Shown in pieces: positions 34,543 through 43,437 of a DNA stretch of 64,000 nucleotides. Numbering within the stretch: the first letter of the stretch is position 1; every line of letters begins with the position of its first letter. The stretch spans positions 328,508 to 392,507 of the forward strand of contig NZ_VDGH01000003.1 in the NCBI RefSeq assembly GCF_006861795.1, read 5' to 3'. A program made the position numbers and the translations under genes. This DNA is from Psychrobacillus lasiicapitis. GTDB taxonomy: Bacteria > Bacillota > Bacilli > Bacillales_A > Planococcaceae. The notes under the pieces were generated by a model. That model was not told the origin of the DNA and did not search any database. It saw nothing but the letters and a program-made list of their open reading frames with translations.

Positions 34543-35466
34543 ATGTCAACAGGAGTACATGAGTGGGTTTGTTGTGTAAAAGTAGCAACTGTTTGGACGG
34601 AACCGGCTTCAGCGAGAGAGCTGGATGTGCCTGGAATTTCCAACCCAGTGTTATTAGCTGAGTGGCTGGAGGCACTGACGTATAAGGAGCGACTTGCTCT
34701 ATGTGATGAAAATCGAGTACAAACCCAGCTTCTTTACGGAGAACCAGTACTGGTAGAAAAAATAGAAGGAGATTGGGCGAAAATTATTGCTGTATGGCAA
34801 CCTTCTAAAAAGGATTCTCGGGGATATCCTGGCTGGGTTCCTGTAAAACAATTAAAGAAGTCAAAATGTCTGAATCCAATAGGCATTGTGCGTGTATCAG
34901 CTGTGAAAGCCCAATTATGGGATAAAAAAGAGAAGCCGTTACTTATCGTTCCTTTTAATACAACACTTCCTGTTATCTCAGAAGATGCATCTTACTTTTA
35001 TGTTCAAACTCCCCATGGAGAAGCATTGTTACAAAAAAAATATGCAGATGTTGCTATGTCTATGGAACAATTTGCAAAGAGATCAGCAGAAGAGGTCATA
35101 GTTTTAGGAGAAAGGTATTTAGATCTCCCTTATTTGTGGGGTGGAATGTCTCCGTATGGCTATGATTGTTCTGGATTTTCATACAATATGCTGAAGGCAT
35201 GTGGATATTTGATCCCTCGTGATGCAAGTGACCAGGCGATAAGCGGTGAAGAAATTTCAATACATGATATGGCCTCTTGGAAAAAAGGGGATTTACTATT
35301 TTTCGCCAATGATGAGGGGACAGGTCGGGTTCGCCATGTTGGCTTCTATTATGGAAATGGACAACTATTGCATTCGCCTTCTACCGGAAAAACAATTGAA
35401 ATTATGGAGTTAGATGGTTCTAAGCTTGAGAAAGAAATCTGTGCAGTAAGAAGATATGCCGTTTAG
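34543..35466 (+). CDS. ykfC: Gamma-D-glutamyl-L-diamino acid endopeptidase YkfC (NlpC/P60)
   Basis: The 307-residue protein has no signal peptide. Two SH3b-like domains fill about residues 1-165 and the NlpC/P60 domain the rest. The catalytic cysteine is in YGYDCSGFSYNML near residue 227, with the His in RVRHVGFYYG and a third polar His in LLHSPSTG. It cuts the D-Glu-meso-DAP or D-Glu-Lys bond of cytoplasmic murein peptides. The ATG follows AGGGGGT, 11 bp after ykfB. Confidence 0.92.
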   Translation: MSTGVHEWVCCVKVATVWTEPASARELDVPGISNPVLLAEWLEALTYKERLALCDENRVQTQLLYGEPVLVEKIEGDWAKIIAVWQPSKKDSRGYPGWVPVKQLKKSKCLNPIGIVRVSAVKAQLWDKKEKPLLIVPFNTTLPVISEDASYFYVQTPHGEALLQKKYADVAMSMEQFAKRSAEEVIVLGERYLDLPYLWGGMSPYGYDCSGFSYNMLKACGYLIPRDASDQAISGEEISIHDMASWKKGDLLFFANDEGTGRVRHVGFYYGNGQLLHSPSTGKTIEIMELDGSKLEKEICAVRRYAV

Positions 35467-35477
35467 GGGGGATTTAC

Positions 35478-36440
35478 ATGGCAGAAAAAGTTCTTTTATC
35501 GGTACAAGATTTAAGACGACATTTTGAACTGGGGCACGGCGAAACGTTGAAAGCTGTGGATGGCATCAGTTTTGACATAGTAAAAGGGGAAACATTTGGT
35601 CTAGTTGGAGAGTCTGGTTGTGGGAAGTCTACTGCAGGTCGAACGATTTTAGGCTTGTATAATAGAACACAAGGAAACGTTATGTTTGAAGATAAAAATG
35701 TACATGAAATGAATGATAAAGAGCGAAAAGAATATCTGAAAAAGATGCAAATGATTTTCCAAGATCCGTATGCATCCCTAAACCCACGTTCAACTGTGCT
35801 CGAAATAATTGCGGAACCAATGGAAGTACATAAACTATATAAATCCAAAGAGGCGTTGAAAAATAGAGTCTACGAGTTATTGGAGGATGTGGGTCTCAAC
35901 AGAGATCACGCTAACCGCTACCCTCACGAATTTTCAGGTGGGCAAAGACAGCGCATAGGAATTGCTCGTGCACTGGCGTTAGATCCTGAATTCATCATAG
36001 CGGATGAGCCAATCTCGGCTTTAGATGTCTCCGTTCAAGCGCAAGTAGTAAAGCTTTTGCAACGATTGCAAAAAGAAAAAGGACTAACGTATTTATTCAT
36101 CGCACATGATTTATCAATGGTGAAATACATCTCTGACCGTATCGGAGTAATGTATTTAGGACATATGGTGGAGCTTACAACAAGTAATCAGTTATATGAG
36201 GAACCATTACATCCATACACACAGGCGTTATTATCGGCTATTCCAATTCCAGATCCAGATATCGAGGAATCACGGGAGCGTATTCTATTGCATGGTGAGT
36301 TACCTAGTCCGATCAATCCACCTTCCGGCTGTGTTTTTAGAACACGCTGTGAACACGCCATGTCCATTTGTGCAGAAAAAAAGCCTGTATGGAAAGAACA
36401 AGCGACAGGACATTTTGTTGCATGTCATTTGTATAATTGA
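35478..36440 (+). CDS. ykfD: Peptide ABC transporter ATP-binding protein YkfD
   Basis: The 320-residue protein has Walker A GESGCGKSTAGR near residue 50, signature FSGGQRQRIGIARALAL, Walker B FIIADEPISALD and switch His in FIAHDLSMV. The C-terminal extension has Cys residues as in DppD (GCVFRTRCEHAM). It is the second ATPase of the dipeptide importer, equivalent to DppF. It is the last gene of the operon. Its TGA stop overlaps the TTGACA -35 of a new promoter. Confidence 0.92.
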   Translation: MAEKVLLSVQDLRRHFELGHGETLKAVDGISFDIVKGETFGLVGESGCGKSTAGRTILGLYNRTQGNVMFEDKNVHEMNDKERKEYLKKMQMIFQDPYASLNPRSTVLEIIAEPMEVHKLYKSKEALKNRVYELLEDVGLNRDHANRYPHEFSGGQRQRIGIARALALDPEFIIADEPISALDVSVQAQVVKLLQRLQKEKGLTYLFIAHDLSMVKYISDRIGVMYLGHMVELTTSNQLYEEPLHPYTQALLSAIPIPDPDIEESRERILLHGELPSPINPPSGCVFRTRCEHAMSICAEKKPVWKEQATGHFVACHLYN

Positions 36441-36465
36441 CATATAGCAGAATTTATTGTATTCT
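36437..36465 (+). promoter_or_regulatory. Sigma-A promoter for the rsgA leader
   Basis: TTGACA (36437-36442), a 17-bp spacer and TATTCT (36460-36465) form a good promoter. The -35 overlaps the ykfD stop codon. The transcript would begin near 36472, giving about 210 nt before rsgA. Confidence 0.75.
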
Positions 36466-36497
36466 GAAAATAACTAAAAGAAAAGGAGTGAGGCATT

Positions 36498-36563
36498 ATG
36501 GCAAATTTAATTTTTAGTACACGAATCAGTAAGATCATGATGTCCCACTCTAGATATATCTAA
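36498..36563 (+). CDS. 21-residue leader peptide upstream of rsgA
   Basis: An AAAAGGAGTGAGG ribosome binding site precedes an ATG-started 21-codon ORF beginning MANLIF and ending MMSHSRYI. It lies between a promoter and a terminator, with no other gene in reach. I know of no such peptide by name. The RISKIMMSH region is basic and hydrophobic. Its codons 8-14 form RNA complementary to the downstream terminator, so the act of translation, rather than the peptide, may be the signal. A perfect 9-bp hairpin (36564-36587) follows the stop codon. Confidence 0.7.
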   Translation: MANLIFSTRISKIMMSHSRYI

Positions 36564-36640
36564 AAAAGTATAGTGTTTTATACTTTTCTATTTGATATGC
36601 TTCTTTCTAATGACCGGGAAACCATGATTGCTGATTCGTG
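36520..36640 (+). promoter_or_regulatory. Antiterminator pairing in the rsgA leader
   Basis: CACGAATCAG (36520-36529) in the leader ORF is perfectly complementary to the 10-nt terminator loop CTGATTCGTG (36631-36640). Next to it, GATCATG (36533-36539) pairs with CATGATT (36623-36629) of the terminator's 5' arm with one G-U. In total 17 bp compete with the terminator. The competing fold is seen in sequence; the regulatory role is inferred. Confidence 0.65.
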
Positions 36641-36656
36641 CAATCATGGTTTTTTA
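36620..36656 (+). terminator. Intrinsic terminator (attenuator) before rsgA
   Basis: AACCATGATTG (36620-36630) pairs perfectly with CAATCATGGTT (36641-36651) around a 10-nt loop and is followed by TTTTTATTG. It lies between the leader ORF and the rsgA ribosome binding site. Confidence 0.9.
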
Positions 36657-36682
36657 TTGTCTAAAATTAGGAGGAAGTAAAT

Positions 36683-37738
36683 TTGAATTTAATCGAACAA
36701 TATGGTTGGAATGATAAATGGGAAGAAAAAAAGCAAGGTAGTGGTATCGTAGGGCGCGTCCTACTAGAACATAAACATTTATATAGAGTAATAACAAACG
36801 AAGGAGAATGGTTATGTTCTCTTTCTGGAAAGTTCAAATTTGATCATGGGCGGGAGGCATTTCCTGCAGTTGGAGATTGGGTTGAACTGGAACAAATGCC
36901 GGGAGAGGAAAAAGGAATTATCCATGAGGTGCTTCCTCGTAGCTCACAGTTCTCAAGAAAAGTGGCCGGCTCAACAATTGAAATTCAGTTAGTCGCTGTA
37001 AATGTCGATTACGTCTTTCTTGTCATGTCCCTTAATAATGACTTTAATGTACGCAGGCTGGAGCGCTATTTGTTAGCGGCATGGGATTCTGGAGCAACAC
37101 CTGTAGTTGTTCTGACAAAAAAAGATGCATGTGAAGACTTGGCATACTATATAAGTGAAGTAGAATCTATTGCTTTTGGTGTTGATATATTCGCGGTCAG
37201 TAGTGTAACAGGAGAAGGAATCGATAGCTTGGCAAATCTTTTGTCGGCAGGTAAAACAGGTGCACTTCTAGGATCTTCAGGAGTAGGGAAGTCTTCTTTG
37301 ATCAATGCATTGTCTGGGGAAGAAGTAATGGCTGTAAACGGTATTCGAGAAGATGATAGCAAAGGCCGGCATACAACGACGCATAGAGAGCTAACCCTAT
37401 TACCAGGTGGAGGGTTACTAATCGATACCCCAGGGATGCGAGAATTTCAACTTTGGGAAACAAGTGAGGGCGTAAGCGCAAGTTTCAAAGACATTGAGGA
37501 ACTAGCAGAAGGATGTCGTTTCCGAGATTGCAAGCATGAAAAAGAACCAGGATGTGCAATACAAGAAGCTATATACACAGGCACCCTTAAAGAAGAGCGA
37601 TATAAAAGTTATGTAAAATTAATGAGAGAACTTGCCCACATTGAACGAAAAAATGATGTGGCTGCTCGAAAAGTAGAACGAGATAAGTGGAAACAAATTA
37701 CGAAAACCCAAAGAAGTAATTACAAAAAGAAAAAATAA
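36683..37738 (+). CDS. rsgA: Ribosome small subunit-dependent GTPase RsgA
   Basis: The 351-residue circularly permuted GTPase has an N-terminal OB domain and a GTPase core with G4 LTKKDAC, then G1 GSSGVGKSS near residue 197, and G3 DTPGMRE. The zinc knuckle is CRFRDCKHEKEPGC. RsgA checks late 30S assembly. This gene is outside the prpC-prkC-rsgA-rpe cluster usual in Bacillales, and its protein is longer than YloQ (298 residues), so it is probably a second paralogue. The start is TTG after AGGAGGAAG. It is controlled by the leader just upstream. Confidence 0.9.
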   Translation: MNLIEQYGWNDKWEEKKQGSGIVGRVLLEHKHLYRVITNEGEWLCSLSGKFKFDHGREAFPAVGDWVELEQMPGEEKGIIHEVLPRSSQFSRKVAGSTIEIQLVAVNVDYVFLVMSLNNDFNVRRLERYLLAAWDSGATPVVVLTKKDACEDLAYYISEVESIAFGVDIFAVSSVTGEGIDSLANLLSAGKTGALLGSSGVGKSSLINALSGEEVMAVNGIREDDSKGRHTTTHRELTLLPGGGLLIDTPGMREFQLWETSEGVSASFKDIEELAEGCRFRDCKHEKEPGCAIQEAIYTGTLKEERYKSYVKLMRELAHIERKNDVAARKVERDKWKQITKTQRSNYKKKK

Positions 37739-37770
37739 ACAATGCAACGAATAATAGAAGATTTACCTGA

Positions 37771-37802
37771 CTACTAATTCATTTGATTAGTAGTTTTTTT
37801 AT
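37771..37802 (+). terminator. Intrinsic terminator after rsgA
   Basis: CTACTAAT pairs with ATTAGTAG, then a T7 run. Confidence 0.85.
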
Positions 37803-37839
37803 CTTTTAGGGAAATATGAAATAGCTGTTAGGTGGTTGT

Positions 37840-38533
37840 TTAGGGAAACTGCGCAGTAAGAAATTTATTAGGTAACCGCTAGGATTTTCGCTTCACGAGG
37901 ACGCTTTCCGCGGGGCGGGCGGTGAGCCTCCTCGGTCGCTGTCGCTCCACTGCGGGGTCTCACCTGTCCCGCTTGATTCCCGCAGGAGTCGTCTCCTTCC
38001 GCTTCAATCAATGGAGACTTCTTGCTATTTAGCTCGGTGGTTATAAGAGCTATAAATGGATTCTGATTCACTGGTTATTTATGATCGACTTACTAAAGAA
38101 AATCATCCACAGTTTTTGACCATGCAAATCCAATAAGTGGCTATCGGAGACCAAACAGTTGTCGAAAGTAAGCAGTTGTAGTCTGAGAGGAACCAATTTT
38201 CCTAAAACAAGTTAACTCGAATTGAGACGGCAATAATAATAGAGCATTAACTAGTATTGTTTTACCAAAATTACCCGCTCACTCGGTTTGTCACGTTCCC
38301 AGTGTGTATTGTAGCGGAAGGGCGTCGACTCCAGCCGAGGCCAACACGATGTTGGCCTCGAAGGCGTTGCCACACAATGTGGCGCTCTTAGCCTTTGTTC
38401 CTAAAATGGTGAAGACCCTGGACTGAGCGTAGCGAAGGAAGCGGCTGAAGCCAAGCCGGCGGAAAGCGTACGTCCTGCAGCGGAAATCTTAGAGGACTCT
38501 TCCTTCAATTCACTACCGCGCAGTTTCCCTATA
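37840..38533. repeat. Large fold-back (MITE-like) repeat with an internal palindromic insert
   Basis: The ends TTAGGGAAACTGCGCAGTA and GCGCAGTTTCCCTATA are inverted. The left arm (about 37840-38010) has GGTGAGCCTCCTCGG and GGGGTCTCACCTGTCCC. The right arm (about 38310-38533) matches 95-264 but is split by extra DNA holding a 10-bp palindrome, GAGGCCAACA/TGTTGGCCTC (38337-38359). A spacer of about 300 bp separates the arms. Apart from the repeat, this 870-bp gap holds no gene. Confidence 0.8.
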
Positions 38534-38633
38534 CTATACGACAAAGAGCTGTCGAAAAAACAAGACATATTTAGAGGTGATGTATGTTTTTTTATTCAGA
38601 AATTCGGGAACACTGATGGAAGAATCGTATCAA

Positions 38634-38681
38634 TTGCACATACATAATTTTCTCGTTATAATATAGTCAAAGTTAGTCAAA
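38634..38681 (+). promoter_or_regulatory. Sigma-A promoter with CtsR operator
   Basis: TTGCAC (38634-38639), a 17-bp spacer and TATAAT (38657-38662) are followed by two AGTCAAA heptads (38665-38671 and 38675-38681) three bases apart, the CtsR operator layout. A CtsR dimer here would block transcription of the operon, including its own gene. Confidence 0.92.
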
Positions 38682-38707
38682 GTCAGTTTGCGAGAAGAGG
38701 TGAGAAG

Positions 38708-39175
38708 GTGAAAAATATATCTGACATTATTGAAGGGTATTTGAAGTCCATTATAGAAGAAGAGAGTAAGGGACAAATTGAAATAAAAAGAAGTGAAATT
38801 GCTGAAAAATTTCAGTGTGTCCCATCTCAGATAAATTATGTGATAAATACTCGATTTACCCAAGATCGCGGATACTTAGTGGAAAGTAAACGTGGTGGCG
38901 GTGGATATATTCGAATCCTCCGCGTGCGGGCGCATACGAAAGCTGATTTGATTGAGCATATAATACAAGGACTAGAAAAAGGGGCATCTGAAACAGTAAC
39001 AGAAGATATTGTGTTCCGATTGATCGATGAAGAAGTTATATCGAATCGAGAAGCAAAACTTATCTTAGCTGCCCTTAATCGAACCACACTTGCTATTCCA
39101 CTACCAGCAAGAGATGAGCTAAGAGCGCGTATACTGTGTGCAATGCTACTTACATTAAAATATGAAAAAAAGTGA
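38708..39175 (+). CDS. ctsR: Heat-shock repressor CtsR
   Basis: The 155-residue protein starts KNISDIIEGYLKSIIEE and has a winged HTH with CVPSQINYVINTRF and the glycine-rich wing ESKRGGGGYIRI near residue 60, which senses temperature. CtsR represses clp genes and is removed by McsB/ClpC during stress. The start is GTG after a GAGGTGAGAAG site. It is the first gene of the ctsR-mcsA-mcsB-clpC operon and is under a CtsR operator. Confidence 0.95.
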   Translation: MKNISDIIEGYLKSIIEEESKGQIEIKRSEIAEKFQCVPSQINYVINTRFTQDRGYLVESKRGGGGYIRILRVRAHTKADLIEHIIQGLEKGASETVTEDIVFRLIDEEVISNREAKLILAALNRTTLAIPLPARDELRARILCAMLLTLKYEKK

Positions 39176-39196
39176 AGATGAACGGGGTGTTGGAAA

Positions 39197-39742
39197 GTGA
39201 TTTGTGAAAATTGTAAGCAAAGACCTGCAAAAGTAACAGTTACGCAAGTGCATAACGGTGAACACTTTGAAAGACATTATTGTGAGGTCTGTGCAAATAG
39301 TCTCCACCCGTTTTACGTGGAATATAAACATGATCCATTATCTCTCCATCAACTATTAACAAATTGGTTCAATCATACAGAGCAGCAACCAATGCAACAA
39401 GTGCAGAAAAAAGTTCCATTAGAATGTGAAGCATGTGGTTGGTCTATTCAACGATTTTTAGACGAAGGAAAATTTGGTTGTGCCTCTTGTTACAATAGTT
39501 TTCGCGAACAATTACCTACTGTATTTAAACGTTTACATAACGGAAACGTGACACATGTAGGGAAAGCGCCTGGCGCTTTCGGTGAAAAATTAGCGGTGAA
39601 AAAACGAATTGAAGAAATAAGATTGCAAATGAAAGAAGCGATTGAAACAGAAAAATTCGAAGAAGCCGCACTGCTAAGAGATGAGGTAAGGGAACTGGAA
39701 GATAAACTTGCCGCTGGAGGTGAAGAAACGCATGTCGATTGA
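39197..39742 (+). CDS. mcsA: McsA, activator of McsB
   Basis: The 181-residue protein has four CxxC motifs (CENC, CEVC, CEAC, CASC) for zinc and a C-terminal UVR motif FEEAALLRDEVRELEDKL. McsA activates the arginine kinase McsB and helps control CtsR. The GTG start gives MICENCKQRPAKV. The gene overlaps mcsB by 11 bp, a translationally coupled pair. Confidence 0.93.
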   Translation: MICENCKQRPAKVTVTQVHNGEHFERHYCEVCANSLHPFYVEYKHDPLSLHQLLTNWFNHTEQQPMQQVQKKVPLECEACGWSIQRFLDEGKFGCASCYNSFREQLPTVFKRLHNGNVTHVGKAPGAFGEKLAVKKRIEEIRLQMKEAIETEKFEEAALLRDEVRELEDKLAAGGEETHVD

Positions 39743-40832
39743 ACGTTTTTTAGATAACTCGATTTCTAGTTGGATGGCAGGAGATGGAGAGCATTCAGAT
39801 ATTGTCATGAGTACAAGAATTCGACTAGCAAGAAACTTAAACGGATATCGATTTCCTCTTGCATTTACAGAAGACGAAGCGCATAAAATTGACCAATCCG
39901 TCTCGGCTACGTTATTAGATGCGAATGAGGATCTGGAGATGAATTTTTCCTCCATTCAAATAAAGGATTTGTCTGAATTGAGTCGTCAAGTGCTTGTAGA
40001 AAAGCATTTAATCAGTCCTAAGCTAGCAAATTCGCCGATGACTGGTTCTGCCCTCATATCTGATGATGAGGCTGTTAGCGTAATGGTCAATGAGGAAGAC
40101 CATATTCGTATTCAATGCTTATTTCCAGGTCTCCAAATTCAAGAAGCATACAAGCAAGCAGACACGATTGATCGAGTTTTAGAAAAAGAGCTATCTTATG
40201 CGTTTGATGAACAATTCGGTTATTTAACAAGCTGTCCTACTAATACCGGTACTGGTTTACGTGCATCCGTTATGATGCATTTACCAGCGCTAACGATAAC
40301 CAAACAAATGAACCGAATCGTAACAATTATCTCTAGATTAGGAATGGTTGTAAGGGGTATTTACGGGGAAGGTAGTGAAGCGCTCGGGAATGTATACCAA
40401 GTATCCAACCAAACAACTCTTGGTAAAACAGAGGAAGACATAATTGCCGATCTTCAAAGCATTGCCGAACAAATTATTCAAAAAGAAAGAGAAGCTAGAA
40501 ATGCACTTTTAAAGCATTCAGCCAATACACTAGAGGATCGGTTATATCGTTCATTAGGAACCTTGTCGTACGCGCGTATTATGACTACAGAAGAGGCGGC
40601 AAAGTGTCTGTCCGATGTGCGTTTAGGAATAGATATGGGACTTATTGAAGATGTAGATGAGACTATTTTGAATGAATGTATGGTCTTTATGCAACCAGGA
40701 TTTTTACAACAATATGCCGGAACGACTTTAAATACTTCTGAAAGAGATTTGTTTCGAGCGAAGTTGCTAAGGGAAAGGTTGCAAAAGGGAGAAAAAACGA
40801 AAACAAAAGGAGAGAACTCATATGATGTTTAA
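39732..40832 (+). CDS. mcsB: Protein arginine kinase McsB
   Basis: The 366-residue protein is a phosphagen-kinase-fold arginine kinase. It marks proteins for ClpC/ClpP degradation. [16 protein letters not shown] near the N-terminus and the active-site [21 protein letters not shown] region near residues 165-186 are conserved. The ATG at 39732 has GGAGGTGAAG placed well; an in-frame start 24 bp upstream is inside mcsA. It overlaps both neighbours. Confidence 0.94.
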   Translation: MSIERFLDNSISSWMAGDGEHSDIVMSTRIRLARNLNGYRFPLAFTEDEAHKIDQSVSATLLDANEDLEMNFSSIQIKDLSELSRQVLVEKHLISPKLANSPMTGSALISDDEAVSVMVNEEDHIRIQCLFPGLQIQEAYKQADTIDRVLEKELSYAFDEQFGYLTSCPTNTGTGLRASVMMHLPALTITKQMNRIVTIISRLGMVVRGIYGEGSEALGNVYQVSNQTTLGKTEEDIIADLQSIAEQIIQKEREARNALLKHSANTLEDRLYRSLGTLSYARIMTTEEAAKCLSDVRLGIDMGLIEDVDETILNECMVFMQPGFLQQYAGTTLNTSERDLFRAKLLRERLQKGEKTKTKGENSYDV

Positions 40833-43272
40833 TCGATTCACACAAAGGTCGCAAAAAGTTTTACAATTAGCGCAAGAAGAAGCAATTCGCTTAAAGCACG
40901 AATCTATCGGAACAGAACATATATTGCTTGGTTTAATCCGTGAAGGTAGTGGTATAGCTGCAAAAGCATTAGAAGCGATCGAAGTTGATACCAAAGTTAT
41001 TGAAGTGGGAATTGAAGAGCTAGTTGGAACTGGAGCCGAAGAAGTTGGCCCAATCGTCAACTACACACCACGTGCGAAAAAAGTAATTGAGCTCTCCGTA
41101 GACGAGTCTCGCAAACTTGGACACTCCTATATAGGTACAGAGCATCTATTACTAGCATTGATCCGAGAAGGAGAAGGAGTAGCGGCAAGAGTTTTAAATA
41201 ACGCAGGTGTTAGCCTAAACAAAGCTCGCCAACAAGTTCTACAATTACTAGGCAGTAATGATCAATCTCATGGGAATTCGAATAATAGTGCTGCTCCGGC
41301 AAGTACTCCTACGCTCGACGGATTAGCACGTGATTTAACTCAAATTGCTAGAGAAGGTACACTAGATCCAGTTGTGGGACGCAGTAAAGAAATTACACGT
41401 GTAATTGAGATCTTAGCGCGCCGAACAAAAAATAACCCTGTTTTGATAGGGGAACCTGGTGTTGGTAAAACAGCGATCGCAGAAGGTCTTGCTCAGCAAA
41501 TTATCCAAAATGAAGTCCCAGAAATATTGCGTGATAAACGAGTAATGACACTAGATATGGGAACAGTGGTTGCTGGGACGAAATATCGCGGTGAATTTGA
41601 GGACCGTTTGAAAAAAGTAATGGATGAAATTCGCCAGGCTGGAAATGTTATTCTGTTCATAGATGAGCTTCATACGTTAATAGGAGCAGGTGGAGCAGAA
41701 GGTGCAATAGATGCATCGAACATTTTAAAACCAGCACTTGCACGTGGGGAAATTCAATGTATTGGTGCGACAACATTAGATGAATATCGAAAATACATTG
41801 AGAAAGACGCTGCGTTAGAGCGTCGTTTCCAACCGATCCAAGTGGATGAACCATCAGTCGCTGAAGCGATTCAAATTATATACGGCTTACGTGATCGTTA
41901 TGAAGCCCATCACCGTGTGAAAATTACAGACGAAGCGGTAGAAGCGGCAGTTAAAATGTCCGATCGTTATATCTCGGATCGTTTCTTACCAGATAAAGCA
42001 ATCGATTTAATCGATGAGGCAGGCTCAAAAGTAAGACTACGTTCTTACACAACACCTCCTAATTTAAAAGAATTGGAGGCAAAGCTAGAAGCAATTCGTT
42101 CAGAGAAAAACGCTGCTGTTCAAAGTCAAGAATTTGAAAAAGCTGCATCTTTCCGCGACAAAGAACAAAAGCTTAAAGACGAGCTAGAAAAAATGAAGAA
42201 TGACTGGAAAGAAAAACAAGGAAAAGAAGAGTCAGAAGTAACGGTAGAAGATATTGCGGCAGTTGTTTCTATGTGGACGGGAGTACCTGTTTCTAAGCTA
42301 GCGCAAACTGAATCTGAAAAGTTATTAAAGCTTGAAGAAAAGCTGCATGAACGAGTAATCGGTCAAGCGGAAGCTGTAGATGCGATTTCTCGAGCAATTC
42401 GCCGAGCTCGTGCAGGTTTAAAAGACCCTAAACGACCAATTGGTTCCTTTATTTTTCTTGGACCTACTGGTGTAGGTAAAACAGAACTTGCACGTGCGCT
42501 TGCTGAAGTAATGTTTGGCGATGAAGACGCGATGATCCGTGTAGATATGTCCGAGTATATGGAAAAACACTCGACTTCACGTCTAGTAGGGTCTCCTCCA
42601 GGTTATGTTGGATTTGATGATGGCGGACAGTTAACAGAAAAAGTACGTCGTAAACCTTATTCAGTTATCTTGTTAGATGAAATAGAGAAAGCACATCCAG
42701 ATGTGTTTAATATTCTCTTGCAAGTTTTAGAAGATGGTCGACTAACTGATTCTAAAGGACGTACAGTAGACTTCCGCAACACAGTTGTCATTATGACCTC
42801 TAACGTAGGAGCGGATGCACTTAAATACAATAAACATGTTGGATTTAACCTACAAGAAGCTGGAAAAACGGATTATAAAGACATGAAGGGCAAAATGCTA
42901 GAAGAATTGAAAAAAGCATTCCGTCCTGAATTCTTAAACCGTTTAGATGAAATGATTGTCTTCCACTCACTAGAAAAAGAACATTTAAAACAAATTGTTT
43001 CACTAATGACGGAACAATTAGCTAAACGCTTAAAAGAACAAGGAATAGAACTCGAGCTTACAGAAGCAGCTCAAGAGAAAATTACAACAGAAGGATTCGA
43101 TCCGGCTTACGGTGCACGTCCATTGCGTAGAGCACTACAAAAACACGTAGAAGACCGACTTTCTGAAGAGTTATTAAAAGGGGAAGTCTTAGCAGGGCAA
43201 CATGTCGTGTTTGATGTAGAAAATGATGAATTTGTTGTACGTACAAAAGCGGCGGTAGCAGCAGAAAAATAA
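40822..43272 (+). CDS. clpC: AAA+ unfoldase ClpC
   Basis: The 816-residue protein has two N-domain repeats, AAA modules with Walker A GEPGVGKT (about residue 210) and GPTGVGKT (about 547), and a UVR-bearing middle domain ([14 protein letters not shown]). The ClpP-binding loop lies in the D2 domain. ClpC delivers arginine-phosphorylated and adaptor-bound proteins to ClpP. Its start overlaps mcsB by 11 bp; the ATG at 40825 is an equally spaced alternative. The operon ends with a strong terminator. Confidence 0.96.
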   Translation: MMFNRFTQRSQKVLQLAQEEAIRLKHESIGTEHILLGLIREGSGIAAKALEAIEVDTKVIEVGIEELVGTGAEEVGPIVNYTPRAKKVIELSVDESRKLGHSYIGTEHLLLALIREGEGVAARVLNNAGVSLNKARQQVLQLLGSNDQSHGNSNNSAAPASTPTLDGLARDLTQIAREGTLDPVVGRSKEITRVIEILARRTKNNPVLIGEPGVGKTAIAEGLAQQIIQNEVPEILRDKRVMTLDMGTVVAGTKYRGEFEDRLKKVMDEIRQAGNVILFIDELHTLIGAGGAEGAIDASNILKPALARGEIQCIGATTLDEYRKYIEKDAALERRFQPIQVDEPSVAEAIQIIYGLRDRYEAHHRVKITDEAVEAAVKMSDRYISDRFLPDKAIDLIDEAGSKVRLRSYTTPPNLKELEAKLEAIRSEKNAAVQSQEFEKAASFRDKEQKLKDELEKMKNDWKEKQGKEESEVTVEDIAAVVSMWTGVPVSKLAQTESEKLLKLEEKLHERVIGQAEAVDAISRAIRRARAGLKDPKRPIGSFIFLGPTGVGKTELARALAEVMFGDEDAMIRVDMSEYMEKHSTSRLVGSPPGYVGFDDGGQLTEKVRRKPYSVILLDEIEKAHPDVFNILLQVLEDGRLTDSKGRTVDFRNTVVIMTSNVGADALKYNKHVGFNLQEAGKTDYKDMKGKMLEELKKAFRPEFLNRLDEMIVFHSLEKEHLKQIVSLMTEQLAKRLKEQGIELELTEAAQEKITTEGFDPAYGARPLRRALQKHVEDRLSEELLKGEVLAGQHVVFDVENDEFVVRTKAAVAAEK

Positions 43273-43278
43273 TATTGC

Positions 43279-43315
43279 GGGCATTCCAACCCTAAGGACG
43301 GAATGCCCTTTTTTT
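43279..43315 (+). terminator. Intrinsic terminator of the ctsR operon
   Basis: GGGCATTCC pairs with GGAATGCCC, then T7. Confidence 0.9.
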
Positions 43316-43329
43316 ACTCAGTATCAATC

Positions 43330-43425
43330 TAGCGCCAGCGCTTTGCTCCAGGATATGGCGTATTTTGCAGACCTATCACATTCTCATTTACCTGTCGGAG
43401 ACAACTAGGCGCTTTTGCTTTTTAC
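43330..43425. repeat. Degenerate Bacillales intergenic repeat
   Basis: CTAGCGCCAGCGCTTTGCTCC on one side and GTCGGAGACAACTAGGCGC on the other recall a repeat family often ending GGCGCTTxCGCTTTT. The centre is diverged. The match is from memory. Confidence 0.4.
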
Positions 43426-43437
43426 ATAGGAGGTACC

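Noticed and set aside
37868-38071. 67-residue reverse-strand ORF of the same type
   Set aside because: Same repeat artefact as at 25833-26021.
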